A stretch of 64,000 bases of DNA. Source: Nipponacmea schrenckii (lineage: Eukaryota; Mollusca; Gastropoda; Lottiidae). Made by a program: the position numbers and the translations under genes. The notes beneath the pieces are model-generated. The model searched no databases. It was not told the DNA's origin and saw only the letters and a list, made by a program, of their open reading frames with translations. Positions 33,788 through 44,300 of the stretch are shown here, piece by piece. The stretch spans positions 22,612,067-22,676,066 of the forward strand of contig CM060201.1 in the NCBI GenBank assembly GCA_030562195.1, given 5' to 3'. Position 1 is the first letter of the stretch. The number at the start of each line of letters is the position of its first letter.

Positions 33788-36748
33788 ATGGCTGAACAGG
33801 TCCGTGTTTTCCTCCAAAATAATTCATTTTAAAGCCCTCTCATTAACAGTTGACTTTAAAAAAGTCATCGGAGTGGCAGCCCAGCCTATTAACAATCTCT
33901 CAGTCGTATTTTCACGACATTTGTCTCGCCATTTGTTGAGTATTATCGCGTAATTAAAACACGTGGGTCAACTTTCGAAGTGTCCCTCATTGATGCAATG
34001 GCCTCGTTCGTTATTATTTTTCGGGCTATTGTTTAATGGACATCACTCGCGAATTATTATGCTAACATTTCCTACCAAACAGATCTTGATTAGTTAAGTA
34101 AAACAGCATTTTCTGTAGTGTAGATTGTTACAATTTCAACACAAATAAATTTATTCGATTCTATCCAGTATTCTCTGATCAGTGATAATAGAAATTTGAT
34201 TAAATCTACTTTCGATTTGTGACTCTCTATAGTGTCAGCAATATCATATATAGTTTATGATTCAGCTTCTCCTAAGAACTTGGCTAGCCTCACATAAAGA
34301 ATCACTATTTTGCAACTATGGTATTCATTTTATTACATACTGGAAAACTTAATTATCGAAAACAACTACACCTGTAAATTAATTTAATCTTGTAATTATG
34401 TTTTCATTGATAAACATTTATTTTTACAGAATCAGAAAGCTTTTCAGAAGCAAAACCATGTTTTTGGTTACAAGAAACTTGCCCTGTTCGCTGGCAAGGG
34501 TAAAAATCTTCGCTATGTGAAGAAAGTTGGTCTTGGATTCAGAACCCCCAAAGAAGTGAGTAGTGTTGTTCAAAGCCAAAATTAAACCAAATTCCTTATC
34601 AGGGAATATGTTCCAATTTTTTCATATTATCCTGTACTTGTTGGAAATAGAAGGGATAATCAAATTGTAATTTTAGGGGCCAGTCTGATTTTTGACGCCA
34701 TTTTGGTAAGGTGTCAAGTTGACTATATCAACATGGAATATAGCTAATCACATTCAGACTAAAGATTCTAGAACAGTTGCATAAATCCTCTGAATTTCTC
34801 TCTATATTGCTGAGTGTATCTTTAATGTAGTTTAGGATCTCCAATAAAGATTTTATTTGACAAATCGAACTAAATGGCGGGCAAGTCAGTTTAAATTGAC
34901 GAATATTTATGATGAATTATCATGACGGTCTTCCTAAAACTCTGAGGACAAACCATGATTCTGAAATATCTTTTGTATTCATTTTTTCCTCTTTTTTTTT
35001 GAATGGTTAACTTGTCTCGGATTTTAGCTGAAATGTCCATTATATTTATGATGAATTATCATGACGGTCTTCCTAAAACCCTGAGGACAAACCATGATTC
35101 TGAAATATTTTATAGAATTTCTATGCAGGATATAATTTAGTTGAATGCAGATCTCTAGCTAATTGAATACCTGAAGGGCGAGCAAACTGAAGAATATTTA
35201 TGATGAATTATCATGACGGTCTTCCTAAAACCCTGAGGACAAACCATGATTCTGAAATATTTTATGTATTTCTACTCAGGACAAAGTTCAAAGAATAATA
35301 GGATTTCTATCTCAATTGGCCTCCAAAATTGGATAAGGAAATTAAATTGGTTCACTTTTGAATCTCTCATAATTCTTTTATAGAATGGGAAATTTGTTTT
35401 AACTATGTTTTATGTATCATATTTTATGTTGGTTTTATTATTCAAATTTAGTGAGACATAAATAAATATCATAAATTATTTTTTTTCAGGCTATTGAGGG
35501 AACTTATATTGATAAAAAATGTCCATTCACAGGAAACGTGAATATTCGAGGACGTATATTGATGGGAGTTGTACAGAAAATGAAGATGCAGAGAACGATC
35601 GTGGTACGAAGAGATTATATTCACTACGTCACTAAATATAAACGATTTGAACGACGTCACAAAAACATCTCAGTACATCTTAGTCCTTGTTTCAGGTTAG
35701 TTTTCTTTAATTTAATATTGAATGATATATTGTGAATGATAAAGGAATTCCTGAGATTCGAAGATGATGATCTAACATGTCTCTGTCAAGGGTTTTTCGT
35801 ATAAATTTGTGTGGCCTGCCGGAAGCAAAAAGTTGATCTTTTCCGTGCAAGCATTCTTGTCCAAGTAAAAGGAATTGTAAAAAAGTGTATCTCAAACACT
35901 AGTAGCCTCAATTCACAGCATTCCTATTTACAATTTGATATCCGTGGTTCCTGCAATTCCATTGAAACTAAGTGTTTATATCGTCACTATCAACAAGGTA
36001 AAATAGATATTTATGATGAATTATCATGACGGTCTTCCTAAAACCCTGAGGACAAACCATGATTCTGAAATATTTTATAGAATTTCTATGCAGGATATAA
36101 TTTAGTTGAATGCAGATCTCTAGCTAATTGAATACCTTTAGGGCGAGCAAACGGAAGAATATTTATGATGAATTATCATGACGGTCTTCCTAAAACCCTG
36201 AGGACAAACCATGATTCTGAAATTGTTCATGACCTGTTATATGGAATAACCTAACTTGTCTCTGAATTAAACTGAAATGTCCATTATATTTATGATGAAT
36301 TATCATGACGGTCTTCCTAAAACCCTGAGGACAAACCATGATTCTGAAATATAATTGACATCCATCAAAGGATCTTACTATGTCTAAAAATAGTCTTAAA
36401 ATAAATAAGCTATATTTGGGGGTTTTTTTCAAGCTAGATCCAGGTGCTCTCATTGTGTTGGTTCAGTGCTTTCTCATGAAAAGTTGTTGCCTTTCAACCA
36501 CCTGGAACTAATCTCAAGTTGATATAAGACATTTGTTAATTTCAACCTCGTGATCTAATCTCAAGTTGATGTAAGACATTTTCCCGCTAACATTACTATA
36601 AATATTTGTACGTATTTATTACAGGGATGTAAAGATAGGTGATGCAGTGACAGTCGGAGAATGTCGTCCTCTCAGTAAAACTGTCAGGTTCAACGTACTA
36701 AAGGTCATGAAGGCTGCTGGAAGTCGTAAAGAATTCATCAAATTTTAA
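33788..36748 (+). CDS. RPS11: 40S ribosomal protein S11 (uS17)
   Basis: Four exons (33788-33799, 34430-34555, 35490-35695, 36625-36748) give 155 residues. Exon 1 codes only MAEQ, as is common in ribosomal protein genes. The conserved body includes [20 protein letters not shown], then [48 protein letters not shown] and [18 protein letters not shown]. It ends EFIKF, like the human EF-x-KF ending. The N-terminal 35 residues diverge from vertebrates, as expected for this protein. uS17 is a primary 18S rRNA-binding protein of the small subunit. Introns 2 and 3 host six snoRNA copies. A possible polyadenylation signal ATTAAA lies at 36755-36760, immediately after the stop. Confidence 0.97.
34902..34969 (+). 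ncRNA. Box C/D snoRNA, SNORD35-like, copy 1 (RPS11 intron 2)
   Basis: Terminal stem ATATTT/AAATAT, C box ATGATGA at 34909-34915 and D box CTGA at 34961-34964. The guide TCATGACGGTCT can pair with AGACCGUCGUGA of the 28S rRNA peptidyl-transferase region, 12 consecutive pairs with one G-U. This is the segment guided by vertebrate SNORD35, one copy of which also sits in RPS11. This copy differs from the others by ACTCTGAGG in place of ACCCTGAGG. Confidence 0.82.
35041..35108 (+). ncRNA. Box C/D snoRNA, SNORD35-like, copy 2 (RPS11 intron 2)
   Basis: Same 67-base sequence as the consensus copy. C box 35048-35054, D box CTGA 35100-35103, closing stem ATATTT/AAATAT. The upstream flank GCTGAAATGTCCATT is shared with copy 6 in intron 3. 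Confidence 0.82.
35193..35260 (+). ncRNA. Box C/D snoRNA, SNORD35-like, copy 3 (RPS11 intron 2)
   Basis: C box 35200-35206, D box 35252-35255, intact closing stem and identical guide. The upstream flank (GCAGATCTCTAGCTAATTGA, then AGGGCGAGCAAAC) is shared with copy 5 in intron 3. Confidence 0.82.
36007..36073 (+). ncRNA. Box C/D snoRNA, SNORD35-like, copy 4 (RPS11 intron 3)
   Basis: C box 36013-36019, D box 36065-36068, identical guide and closing stem. It lies just after a copy of the MITE-like repeat. The downstream flank matches that of copy 2. Confidence 0.82.
36158..36222 (+). ncRNA. Box C/D snoRNA, SNORD35-like, copy 5 (RPS11 intron 3)
   Basis: C box 36165-36171, D box 36217-36220, identical guide. 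The 3' closing strand reads AAATTG instead of AAATAT, so the terminal stem is weakened. This is the copy most likely to be decaying. Confidence 0.72.
36286..36352 (+). ncRNA. Box C/D snoRNA, SNORD35-like, copy 6 (RPS11 intron 3)
   Basis: C box 36292-36298, D box 36344-36347, intact closing stem and guide. The upstream flank ACTGAAATGTCCATTATA matches copy 2, evidence that whole snoRNA-plus-spacer units were copied between introns. Confidence 0.82.
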
Positions 36749-37087
36749 AAAAATATTAAAATAATCTGAAAGTTGTGTTATTATTTTTAAAATACTGGGG
36801 GGGTACCTTATTAACTCTGAGGATCAAGGGTTTATTTTTGGCACAGTCTGAGACATACCTGTGACAAGTCAAATAGTTTTACTCATGGTCCCAAAAGGTA
36901 AACATATCTTCACCATGCCTCTTAAGAAACTGGTATCATGGACATCATACACCATTTGCACCAAACACTGCAACATGCTTCAATCTGGGCAGATTCAAGC
37001 CATAAACTCAATGAGCGGTACTTAACATATTACAAGTCTAGACATAACTGATGTCTTGTCTCAAATTACTTTGATAGGATAAGTCTT

Positions 37088-37245
37088 AAACAAATACGAT
37101 AACTTTATGGATATACTACTCCTTCCTTTAATTTTGCAACGTTTCAATTCACATACAGGAATCTTTATCAAGCACAAACAATAATAATAGCAAAACAGAG
37201 CAACAACTAATATATGTATGGTAAATATGACATCTATAACTAGAA
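37088..37245 (-). repeat. Left inverted terminal repeat of Penelope-like element
   Basis: About 155 bp, the reverse complement of 38276-38442 with few differences (TTTATCAAGCACAAAC against GTTTGTGCTCGATAAAG). Penelope-like elements often carry such repeats in direct or inverted orientation. Read outward, the segment GATAAAGATTCCTGTATGTG followed by AATTGAAACGTTGC has the spacing of a degenerate hammerhead core (stem GATTC/GAATT, then GAAAC). Confidence 0.85.
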
Positions 37246-37257
37246 GAAACTTTAAGA

Positions 37258-38150
37258 AAAGTCGATGATACCTTTGTTGTGCTAGAAAATGAACATGACC
37301 CACTGGAACTACTACACTATCTCAATACAATCCACCCTAGAATAAAATTCACCCATGAAATAGAAAATGAAGGTAAAATCCCTTTCTTGGATGTTATGGT
37401 TGATAGAACAACTGGCACTATCCAGACCAATATAAATCGTAAACCAACCCATACTGATCAGTATATCAACTACCAATCCAACCATCCAACCAAAATCAAG
37501 CAAGGAATAATCTCTACACTGACCCGCAGAGCCCATAAGATTTGTGAAAATCACCTACTCAATGCTGAACTAGACTACCTACGTAAGACCTTTATTAGTA
37601 ATAACAATTACCCACCAAAATTAGTCAATGACACAATAAATAGAACTATCAACCAACTCAGAAGAACAATCCCCCCACCAGAATGATGATCCCGTATATT
37701 GGTACTGTTAGCCATCAGATCAAAAGAATCATCTCTAAAAACCTAAACATTGATGTTAATTTTAAATGTCAAAGAACCCTTCAGAACCACCTTCAAGCTG
37801 ATGGTAGAATCAACAAACCTACCATGGATCGTAAAGCCATAATCTATAAATTAGAATGTAGCTGTAAACAGCCATATATTGGTGAAACATTGCGACCAAT
37901 CTCAATTGGAATTAAAGAACACAAAGCAGCATGTAATAAACTAGATATTGATAAATCAGCTATAGCAGAGCATATCAAAAATAATCCTAACCATACCATT
38001 AATTGGGAACCTGATATTCTAACCTATAACCTCCCAAATTGGAAAGACAGAGTCTTACGTGAAGCCATTGAAATTAGGAAGTATAAACCAAAATTAAATA
38101 GGGATAAAGGACACTTTCTACCTAACATGTGGGATGACTTAATAATGTAA
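37258..38150 (+). pseudogene. Truncated, frameshifted Penelope-like retroelement (RT thumb plus GIY-YIG endonuclease)
   Basis: Reading starts abruptly at 37261 with VDDTFVV, the catalytic DD motif of the reverse transcriptase palm, so everything upstream of the active site is gone. The first part (to 37686) runs through HPRIKFTHEIENEGKIPFLD and NRKPTHTDQYINYQSNHP, typical of the Penelope RT palm/thumb. A stop at 37684-37686 and a one-base frame change lead to the second part, 37683-38150. That part has C-x-C spacing (LECSCKQPYIGETLRPI) and the GIY-YIG-type PYIG with downstream IKEHKAA, marking the endonuclease domain, then a tail NRDKGHFLPNMWDDLIM and a stop. The copy cannot make a working RT. 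It was probably mobilised as a 5'-truncated insertion. Confidence 0.85.
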
Positions 38151-38275
38151 CTCTTTGATCTATATTTATTAATCTCTTTAAATATCATTACCTTGTAGTG
38201 CTTCATTCTCTCTGATTAGTATTAGCTTGCTACCTTTAATCCTTTGTTATTGTTGTTTAATTATCACTAATCCTA

Positions 38276-38442
38276 AGTAGTTATAGATGTCATATTTACC
38301 ATACATATATTAGTTGTTGCTCTGTTTTGCTATTATTATTGTTTGTGCTCGATAAAGATTCCTGTATGTGAATTGAAACGTTGCGAAAATTAAAGGAAGG
38401 AGTAGTATATCCATAAAGTTATCTTATTTGTTTAATGTTCTA
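38276..38442 (+). repeat. Right inverted terminal repeat of Penelope-like element
   Basis: Reverse-complementary partner of 37088-37245, running from AGTTATAGATGTCATATTTA to AAGTTATCTTATTTGTTTA. It carries the same degenerate hammerhead-like segment around 38349-38386. Confidence 0.85.
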
Positions 38443-39377
38443 TCTACTTCTAAATGTCATTTAAAGAGGATAAGTCTTCATTAGCCCATAAACTGGTATA
38501 GAAGAGTAGGACGTAAAAGCTCCACTCTAATCATAACCACAGAAATGTCATTGTATATCAAGCAATATGATAGCTGTAATTGTGTCCATACGAAATAGCT
38601 GGACACAACATACAAATTTAACTATGGGTTTACAAACAATCTCATCCTATAATGTTGTTTCTTACTTCATGACCTAGACCAGTGCTTTCTTGAAAATACT
38701 ATTCTCGTCTCACCCCAAAACACACGTTGCTCCCAGCCATTGCGAATCTATATCTAGAATTAATTCGAAATTTAAAACGGCTTAATAATTCAACAAGCCT
38801 TCCAATCAAACTGAAAGGTTAGAATTGGCTTTTAATCTGAGTTAAAGGCTTGTTGAAATATTACAGCCTTTGTTAAAAAAAAAATCGATCAATTAAGTCG
38901 AAGTATATAGATATGAAATAGAGGTGAACTACAAAAGTGTGTTATTCATGGGCGGTCGAAGTCCGATTCTACTGTAACCTTTAAATACATGTATAGGTTT
39001 TATAAGAGATACTCTCCTTTAGAAGCACTGGCCTAGGTCACAGGTAGAGACTATGCTATGAATTTCAGTATACATCAATTGAGAAATTTACAAGATTTGT
39101 GTTAGAGACAATAAATTCTTCAGAGCTGATTAAAAGTCAACTTGTCAAGTTAAATGTGTACACTCGTATAAAACATCGTTCACCAGACATGCACATTTAC
39201 AGAGAACATTTTATAGTGAAAATTATGTGGTCGATGTGTAGGATTTGCCTTGAATAACCGTTGGTGAAATTTATTTGTTTTTTGTAGATGGTCACTTGAT
39301 AAGCTTATTTGGATAATGGTTCCCTGATATTGAGAACGTACTACACCTTATGACATGCTTCCTGGTTCATCGGGGAC
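38443..39377. other. Spacer with repeat fragments
   Basis: Includes one reverse-orientation copy of the TTAGCCCATAA..GTAGGACGTAAA repeat (about 38480-38530) and an imperfect inverted pair (TTAATAATTCAACAAGCCTT, then AAGGCTTGTTGAAATATT) around 38782-38870. It presumably holds the promoter of the BPL_N gene. No exon is recognised. Confidence 0.5.
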
Positions 39378-40331
39378 ATGACAAGTTTGTGGTTCGTACG
39401 TAAAGTAAAAAACGTTTTTGGAGTCGTAAGAAACATGTCCACGTCAAACAAGAACAGTGTATATATTTATAACGGTGAAGGCGCCAGTGAATCATCCAAA
39501 CTTCACCTCGAACGTTCTTTGGTAGAGAATCTCTCCACGAGGTATGACGTCAGGTTCATTTCACCAGACGACATCTTGAAAGGAACGTGGACTCGAGATG
39601 CTGCATTAATGGCGTTTGGTGGCGGGTTTGATAGGGGATTTATCCGGACTTTGGGTAAAACTGGTGTAGAAATGATCCGATCCTATGTTTTAAACGGCGG
39701 AAAATATTTGGGCATTTGTGCAGGGGGATATTTTGGTTGTGATTATATTGAATTTGATAAGAGTGGGCCACTAGAAGTCTGTGGGGAGAGATATCTTAAA
39801 TTTTTTCCTGGGTGTGGACGGGGACCGGTGTATCCTGGATTCAAATATAACGACCCGGTGGGTTCCAGGGCTGCTCCAATCGATTTTCAAACGTCTGGAA
39901 CTACAAGGGAGATACTCTTGACATATTTTAACGGTGGGGGATGCTTTCTTTTCAACGAATCAGATCGTAGTCCGAATCCGGACTGGAATGGACGGTTGGA
40001 TCTGATACTCAACCATTTAAAACCAGTGTCGAGATCTCAAAACTCTGGTGATCCAAAAAATTTAAACTCGGAAATAACACCAGGGATATCTGACGTGGAA
40101 ATTTTAAGCCGGTATTGTGAACTCCCTAACGCCCCACCAGCGATAGTTAAATCTGGAGTCGGTCAGGGTCGGGCGATATTGTGTGGGGTTCATATTGAAT
40201 ACATCCCCGAGTTACTATTGGAGATGGAACCGACTCTTGACGGATTGGTAAAGACGCTAGAGGAAACCGAGAAGCAAAGACTGGGTTGTTTTAGATCATT
40301 GTTACAACAACTTGACCTTGAGGTGAAATAA
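39378..40331 (+). CDS. Stand-alone BPL_N (biotin-protein ligase N-terminal-like) amidotransferase-fold protein, intronless
   Basis: A single 317-codon frame with no intron, unlike all its neighbours. The core matches the BPL_N domain of eukaryotic biotin-protein ligases, a class I glutamine amidotransferase/DJ-1-like fold: VYIYNGEGAS near 28-37, FGGGFDRGF, LGICAGGYFGCDYIEF with the nucleophile-elbow cysteine, RYLKFFPGCGRGPVYPGF, LTYFNGGGCFLF and GQGRAILCGVHIEY. No ligase catalytic domain follows; the frame ends cleanly and AATAAA occurs at 40798-40803. The first 19 residues (MTSLWFVRKVKNVFGVVRN) are basic and free of acids, so a mitochondrial presequence is possible; translation could instead begin at Met20. 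The biochemical role of stand-alone BPL_N proteins is unknown to me. Retroposition or horizontal transfer could explain the lack of introns. Confidence 0.85.
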   Translation: MTSLWFVRKVKNVFGVVRNMSTSNKNSVYIYNGEGASESSKLHLERSLVENLSTRYDVRFISPDDILKGTWTRDAALMAFGGGFDRGFIRTLGKTGVEMIRSYVLNGGKYLGICAGGYFGCDYIEFDKSGPLEVCGERYLKFFPGCGRGPVYPGFKYNDPVGSRAAPIDFQTSGTTREILLTYFNGGGCFLFNESDRSPNPDWNGRLDLILNHLKPVSRSQNSGDPKNLNSEITPGISDVEILSRYCELPNAPPAIVKSGVGQGRAILCGVHIEYIPELLLEMEPTLDGLVKTLEETEKQRLGCFRSLLQQLDLEVK

Positions 40332-41375
40332 TATTGGTTTCTATATGCAAAAACAAGTTAAAAATAACAATCCTTGGTCTTAGAGAATAGAATAGTGTGA
40401 CACCCATCTTTACCAGCACCCCTATAGTCCAACCAGCTGTAAATTAGTACGGACAATCCAAGATCCATGACAAGAGGTTTGGTCAAGGATCAGCTGGTTA
40501 AAAGGATCCCTGTCACGGTGGACTTGTGAACCTAAGTTGTTATCCTTGTAAAATATAGTTGTTTCTTTCTTTTTTTAAACGAAGATGCAGGTTCAGAGAG
40601 GGACCTAATATTGCTGCAGGATTGTGGTTTAGATGAGGTTTCCGTCTGATAGATTACAGCATTTAGTGATTCAGTAGGGACTTTTCTAATGTGTTGATAT
40701 ATAGGGGATTTATAATCAAATTTTATTGTGATATAATTGATATTGTACAGATATTATGTAAATTATATCTGTATCAGTTCGAAGGGTGTATTTTGTAAAT
40801 AAAGGTGTATTAAAATAAAAGAAAAAATGTGTGGTTTTGTTTTTGTTTTTGTTTTTCAATAGACTAGATCTGCTACACTTTCTCTTCAATTATTATTATT
40901 TAATTGCTGTCTGAATGTTTCTCATAAATTGAGTAGCCTCCCATAGACTATTGTTGAAGAAAGCTGACATCCTATAACCGAACCCTTGAACTCATAACCA
41001 TGATAGTGAATCTTTCGCTTCACTGCCGCATTATCTTTACACGGAAGTCTGAAGGGCTCGAAGGCTCTCTTTATTTAGGGGTGAAGCAAAAGGGTCATTT
41101 GGGCTACTACTGGCCAGCAGACAGACCTAGCTCTAAACCCCAGTCTCAAGTCCAAAGTCAAAGCGAATGCGCTGTTATGTACCCCTTTCTCCCTACACTA
41201 AGTCCACTCCCGTCTTTCTCAAACTTGGTTCCTTCCCCATCCCTTTGGAATTAACAAAAGGACCCAAACAAGAAGGTTGGTCGTTAGCAGGTGATGACGT
41301 CAGGGTACCTGTTATCACGTGACTATAAATTGTATAATGGCGAACCCCAGAGAGAAAATCTAACCGGGGTTTATT
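40332..41375. other. 3' UTR of BPL_N gene, repeat copy, ZXD promoter
   Basis: A reverse copy of the TGGTCCTTGACCAAACC family occupies about 40380-40560. Polyadenylation signal AATAAA is at 40798-40803. The 84-codon frame at 41000 has no recognisable features. A CACGTGACTATAAAT stretch at about 41317-41331 lies roughly 45-60 bases upstream of the ZXD start codon and combines an E-box with a TATA-like element. Confidence 0.5.
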
Positions 41376-44300
41376 ATGTCTTTAACAGGGGTGGAAAATA
41401 GGCTGAAAGATGGCGGCGTCCACCAAACAACACATGAAAACACGTCAGTTGATGAAAAAATTGAAAGTATTCGAATTTTAGACGGTGACTTCTTACAAAA
41501 ATCCGTCAGCGAAACAGTAGCCGTTTCTTCCATTGGTTTAGAAAATGGCGGAGTTCAGACAAGCGAAGAAACAATGGCTTTACTATCACCGAGTGAAGAT
41601 TTGGACAGCTACGATCGAGCTGTCATTGAAAATAATACCGAATGGTTGAAGTCGAGATGTCGGAGTTTAGAAGGGGTCGATTTTGGAATGGCGACGAGTG
41701 GAAATGATCTGCTGGATTTAGGAGTTAAAGATGAAAAGGGTATCGAATTGTTCGAGGAAATGGAAACCATTTCTCCAGAAGGTAAATACTCGTGTTTTAT
41801 TGGTTGATTACTGATAATGACGTCATGATGTAAACAACAACACATGGGGACTGTCACTGAAAAAGGTAATTGAAAATGCTATATGGAATTATTCAACTAT
41901 TATAGAATGCTTTTTTGAATTCACTTCATTATTCCAAGCAGAGCCTGCTGTTCTTTAAAATTTCCACTTTCTTGCAGTTGTACCATAATTATGATAAGCT
42001 TACTCCATGATTATGGATGCCTTTGGTTTGGCATATCCCACAATGTAAATGTAATGCCCAAACTCTATGGACCCCCTTTAATGTTTAAGCTATGATTAAA
42101 AATCATATTTGATGTAAATTCTGATTTAACTAATGTTTTTGCTTTTAATATAATTGTGTCATTGCTTTTGGCAACTTTCATATAGTACAGATAAAAAGAG
42201 CCTTATAAAATTGTACTTTTGAATTTTAACAATTTTATTTTCAATTTTCCAGAAGTAGAAGAAGTAGATGACAATACAGTAATTAGTATTTGTAATGACA
42301 CAGGAGTTCTCACTGCATCCACATTGAATGTTAGTCCAGATATTATTCATATAACACCTCAATCGGGGCTGGACGATTCGGACAGACTTGGAGCACTGGG
42401 TAATCTTCTCTCAACATCGTCCACAGACAAGTCCAATCTAAAAACAATCCTTCTTTCTCCAGAACAAATAGAATCTCTACAAAGACAAGGTTTCGTTTTG
42501 GATACTGGCGTTTTAAACTCAGAAGGGGCCATAACTCCTATTAAATCTAATCTTGAAACAGTGTCATCTAATAGTGCTAATTCTTCTCCTGTGATATTAG
42601 AGACTACACAAGCTGGAAACATCGTCCAGTCTTTGAATAATGTTGATCAAAATAGAACAGAGTTGGAACTCACCAAAAAAATAAGCATTTTAAATCCTTC
42701 ACAGACTATTATACCTTCGAGTACTGGAACATATGTGGTTGCTCAACCAACTCCTGGCCAACCAGAAACAGACAACCCTTCACAACCAAATCTCACCCTA
42801 GCAACAATTTCAATTTCTACGGACAAAGTTGCAAATTCAACTCAAATTTTAGTGAATACAAATCAAGGGCAACAACTCTATTTGATAAATACAGCAGATT
42901 TGACGCAAGCAACGAATGCGTTGCAACCTTTAGCTCAACCTCAGGAAGCCTCAGCACCAGCGGTCACTAGTCCTGTTACTCCGACTGTAGTAACACCAAC
43001 TCAGCCCTCACCTGTTATGACTGCAGTCTCTCCTCTACAAGTTCAAGGCACAGGTAAATACAGCCTACAGTTAAAGAATAGGAATCGGTTATCTTTCTTG
43101 CAGATTCATTAAATTTGCATATCTCTCTAGAATCCACAAATATGCTCTTCTCAGTTTTTTTCTGACCCAATTTTATGATAACAATAACTTAAAATTGAGG
43201 AATTCTGCGATGTTTTTTTTTTTAAATTATCACTTTTGATAGATTACTCAGCATAAAGGTCAGAACACAAAACAGAAACATCAAGTCAAAACTGATTTTA
43301 ATTAATGCTTATTTTATTCGTTGTACCACATGTTTACAGCTTTTTTTTAAAATTTTTTGCAGGATATTTATTATTACCAATAAATTCAGAATCTAATAAT
43401 GGCCAGGGAATGATTCTATCTGTTCCTCCAACTTCGGATGTAAGTTGATTTGGTTTTAAAAAGAAGTTCTCCATTTTATTCTTCCAAGTTGATTCTATTT
43501 TATAAAATTAATTAAGGAAAGTAGTAATTTTTTGCTTAAGAAGTATTTGCAAATTGCAAATATTTTTTTTTAACCATATTTGAAAAGAAAATTGGATGTC
43601 TGGTTGCCCTTGGTAACACATTTAAAAGTTGTACCTTCTTATTATCAGGGAAGTCCCAGTAAAAAGATATGGATCTGTCAAGAAGAAGGTTGTAATAAAG
43701 TTTTTAGAAAATTATCCAAGTTAAAAGTGCACCAGATGAGACATACCGGAGAACGACCCCATAAGGTAGAGTGAGTCTTAGATTAGTTCTATCGTAACTT
43801 TTAATACATCTCAATACTATGGGGAGAGATTTGGGTGGTAGAAAGGTTACAAGTAACTATTCAATAGAAGGCACTAGTAGTGGGTTCAAGTTGAGTTCAT
43901 TATTTGTAGAGATTAGTGTGGTTAAAAGGTAACAGGGTTAAAGATTAGGGTGGTTGAAAGGTAACAAGTTACTATACAACAGAAGACACTGGCACAGGGT
44001 TAAAGCAGTGTTCACTAATGTAGTATTATGGTTAAAGGTAAAGTTACTATACAATAGAAAACACTAGACAGGTTAAGATTATGGTTAAAGGTAACAAGTT
44101 ACTATACAATAGCACTGACAGGGTTAAAGAGTGACTATAAGGTTAATATGTTAAATGGAAACATAGTATAACATAATACATGAAGATCAAAAAATATAAG
44201 TAAAAATTTGAAAAAGATTAAGGTAATGCTGCTGTTCTATCAAAACTTCCCTCATTGCACACTGCATGGTGTTGCCTGTCTTCATTAGCCCATAAGGTGC

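Noticed and set aside
36190..36453. Minus-strand 87-codon frame with duplicated [13 protein letters not shown]
   Set aside because: Antisense of two snoRNA copies, which explains the internal peptide duplication.
37061..37554. Minus-strand frames of about 80 codons at the Penelope element
   Set aside because: Antisense shadows of the terminal repeat and of the RT fragment.
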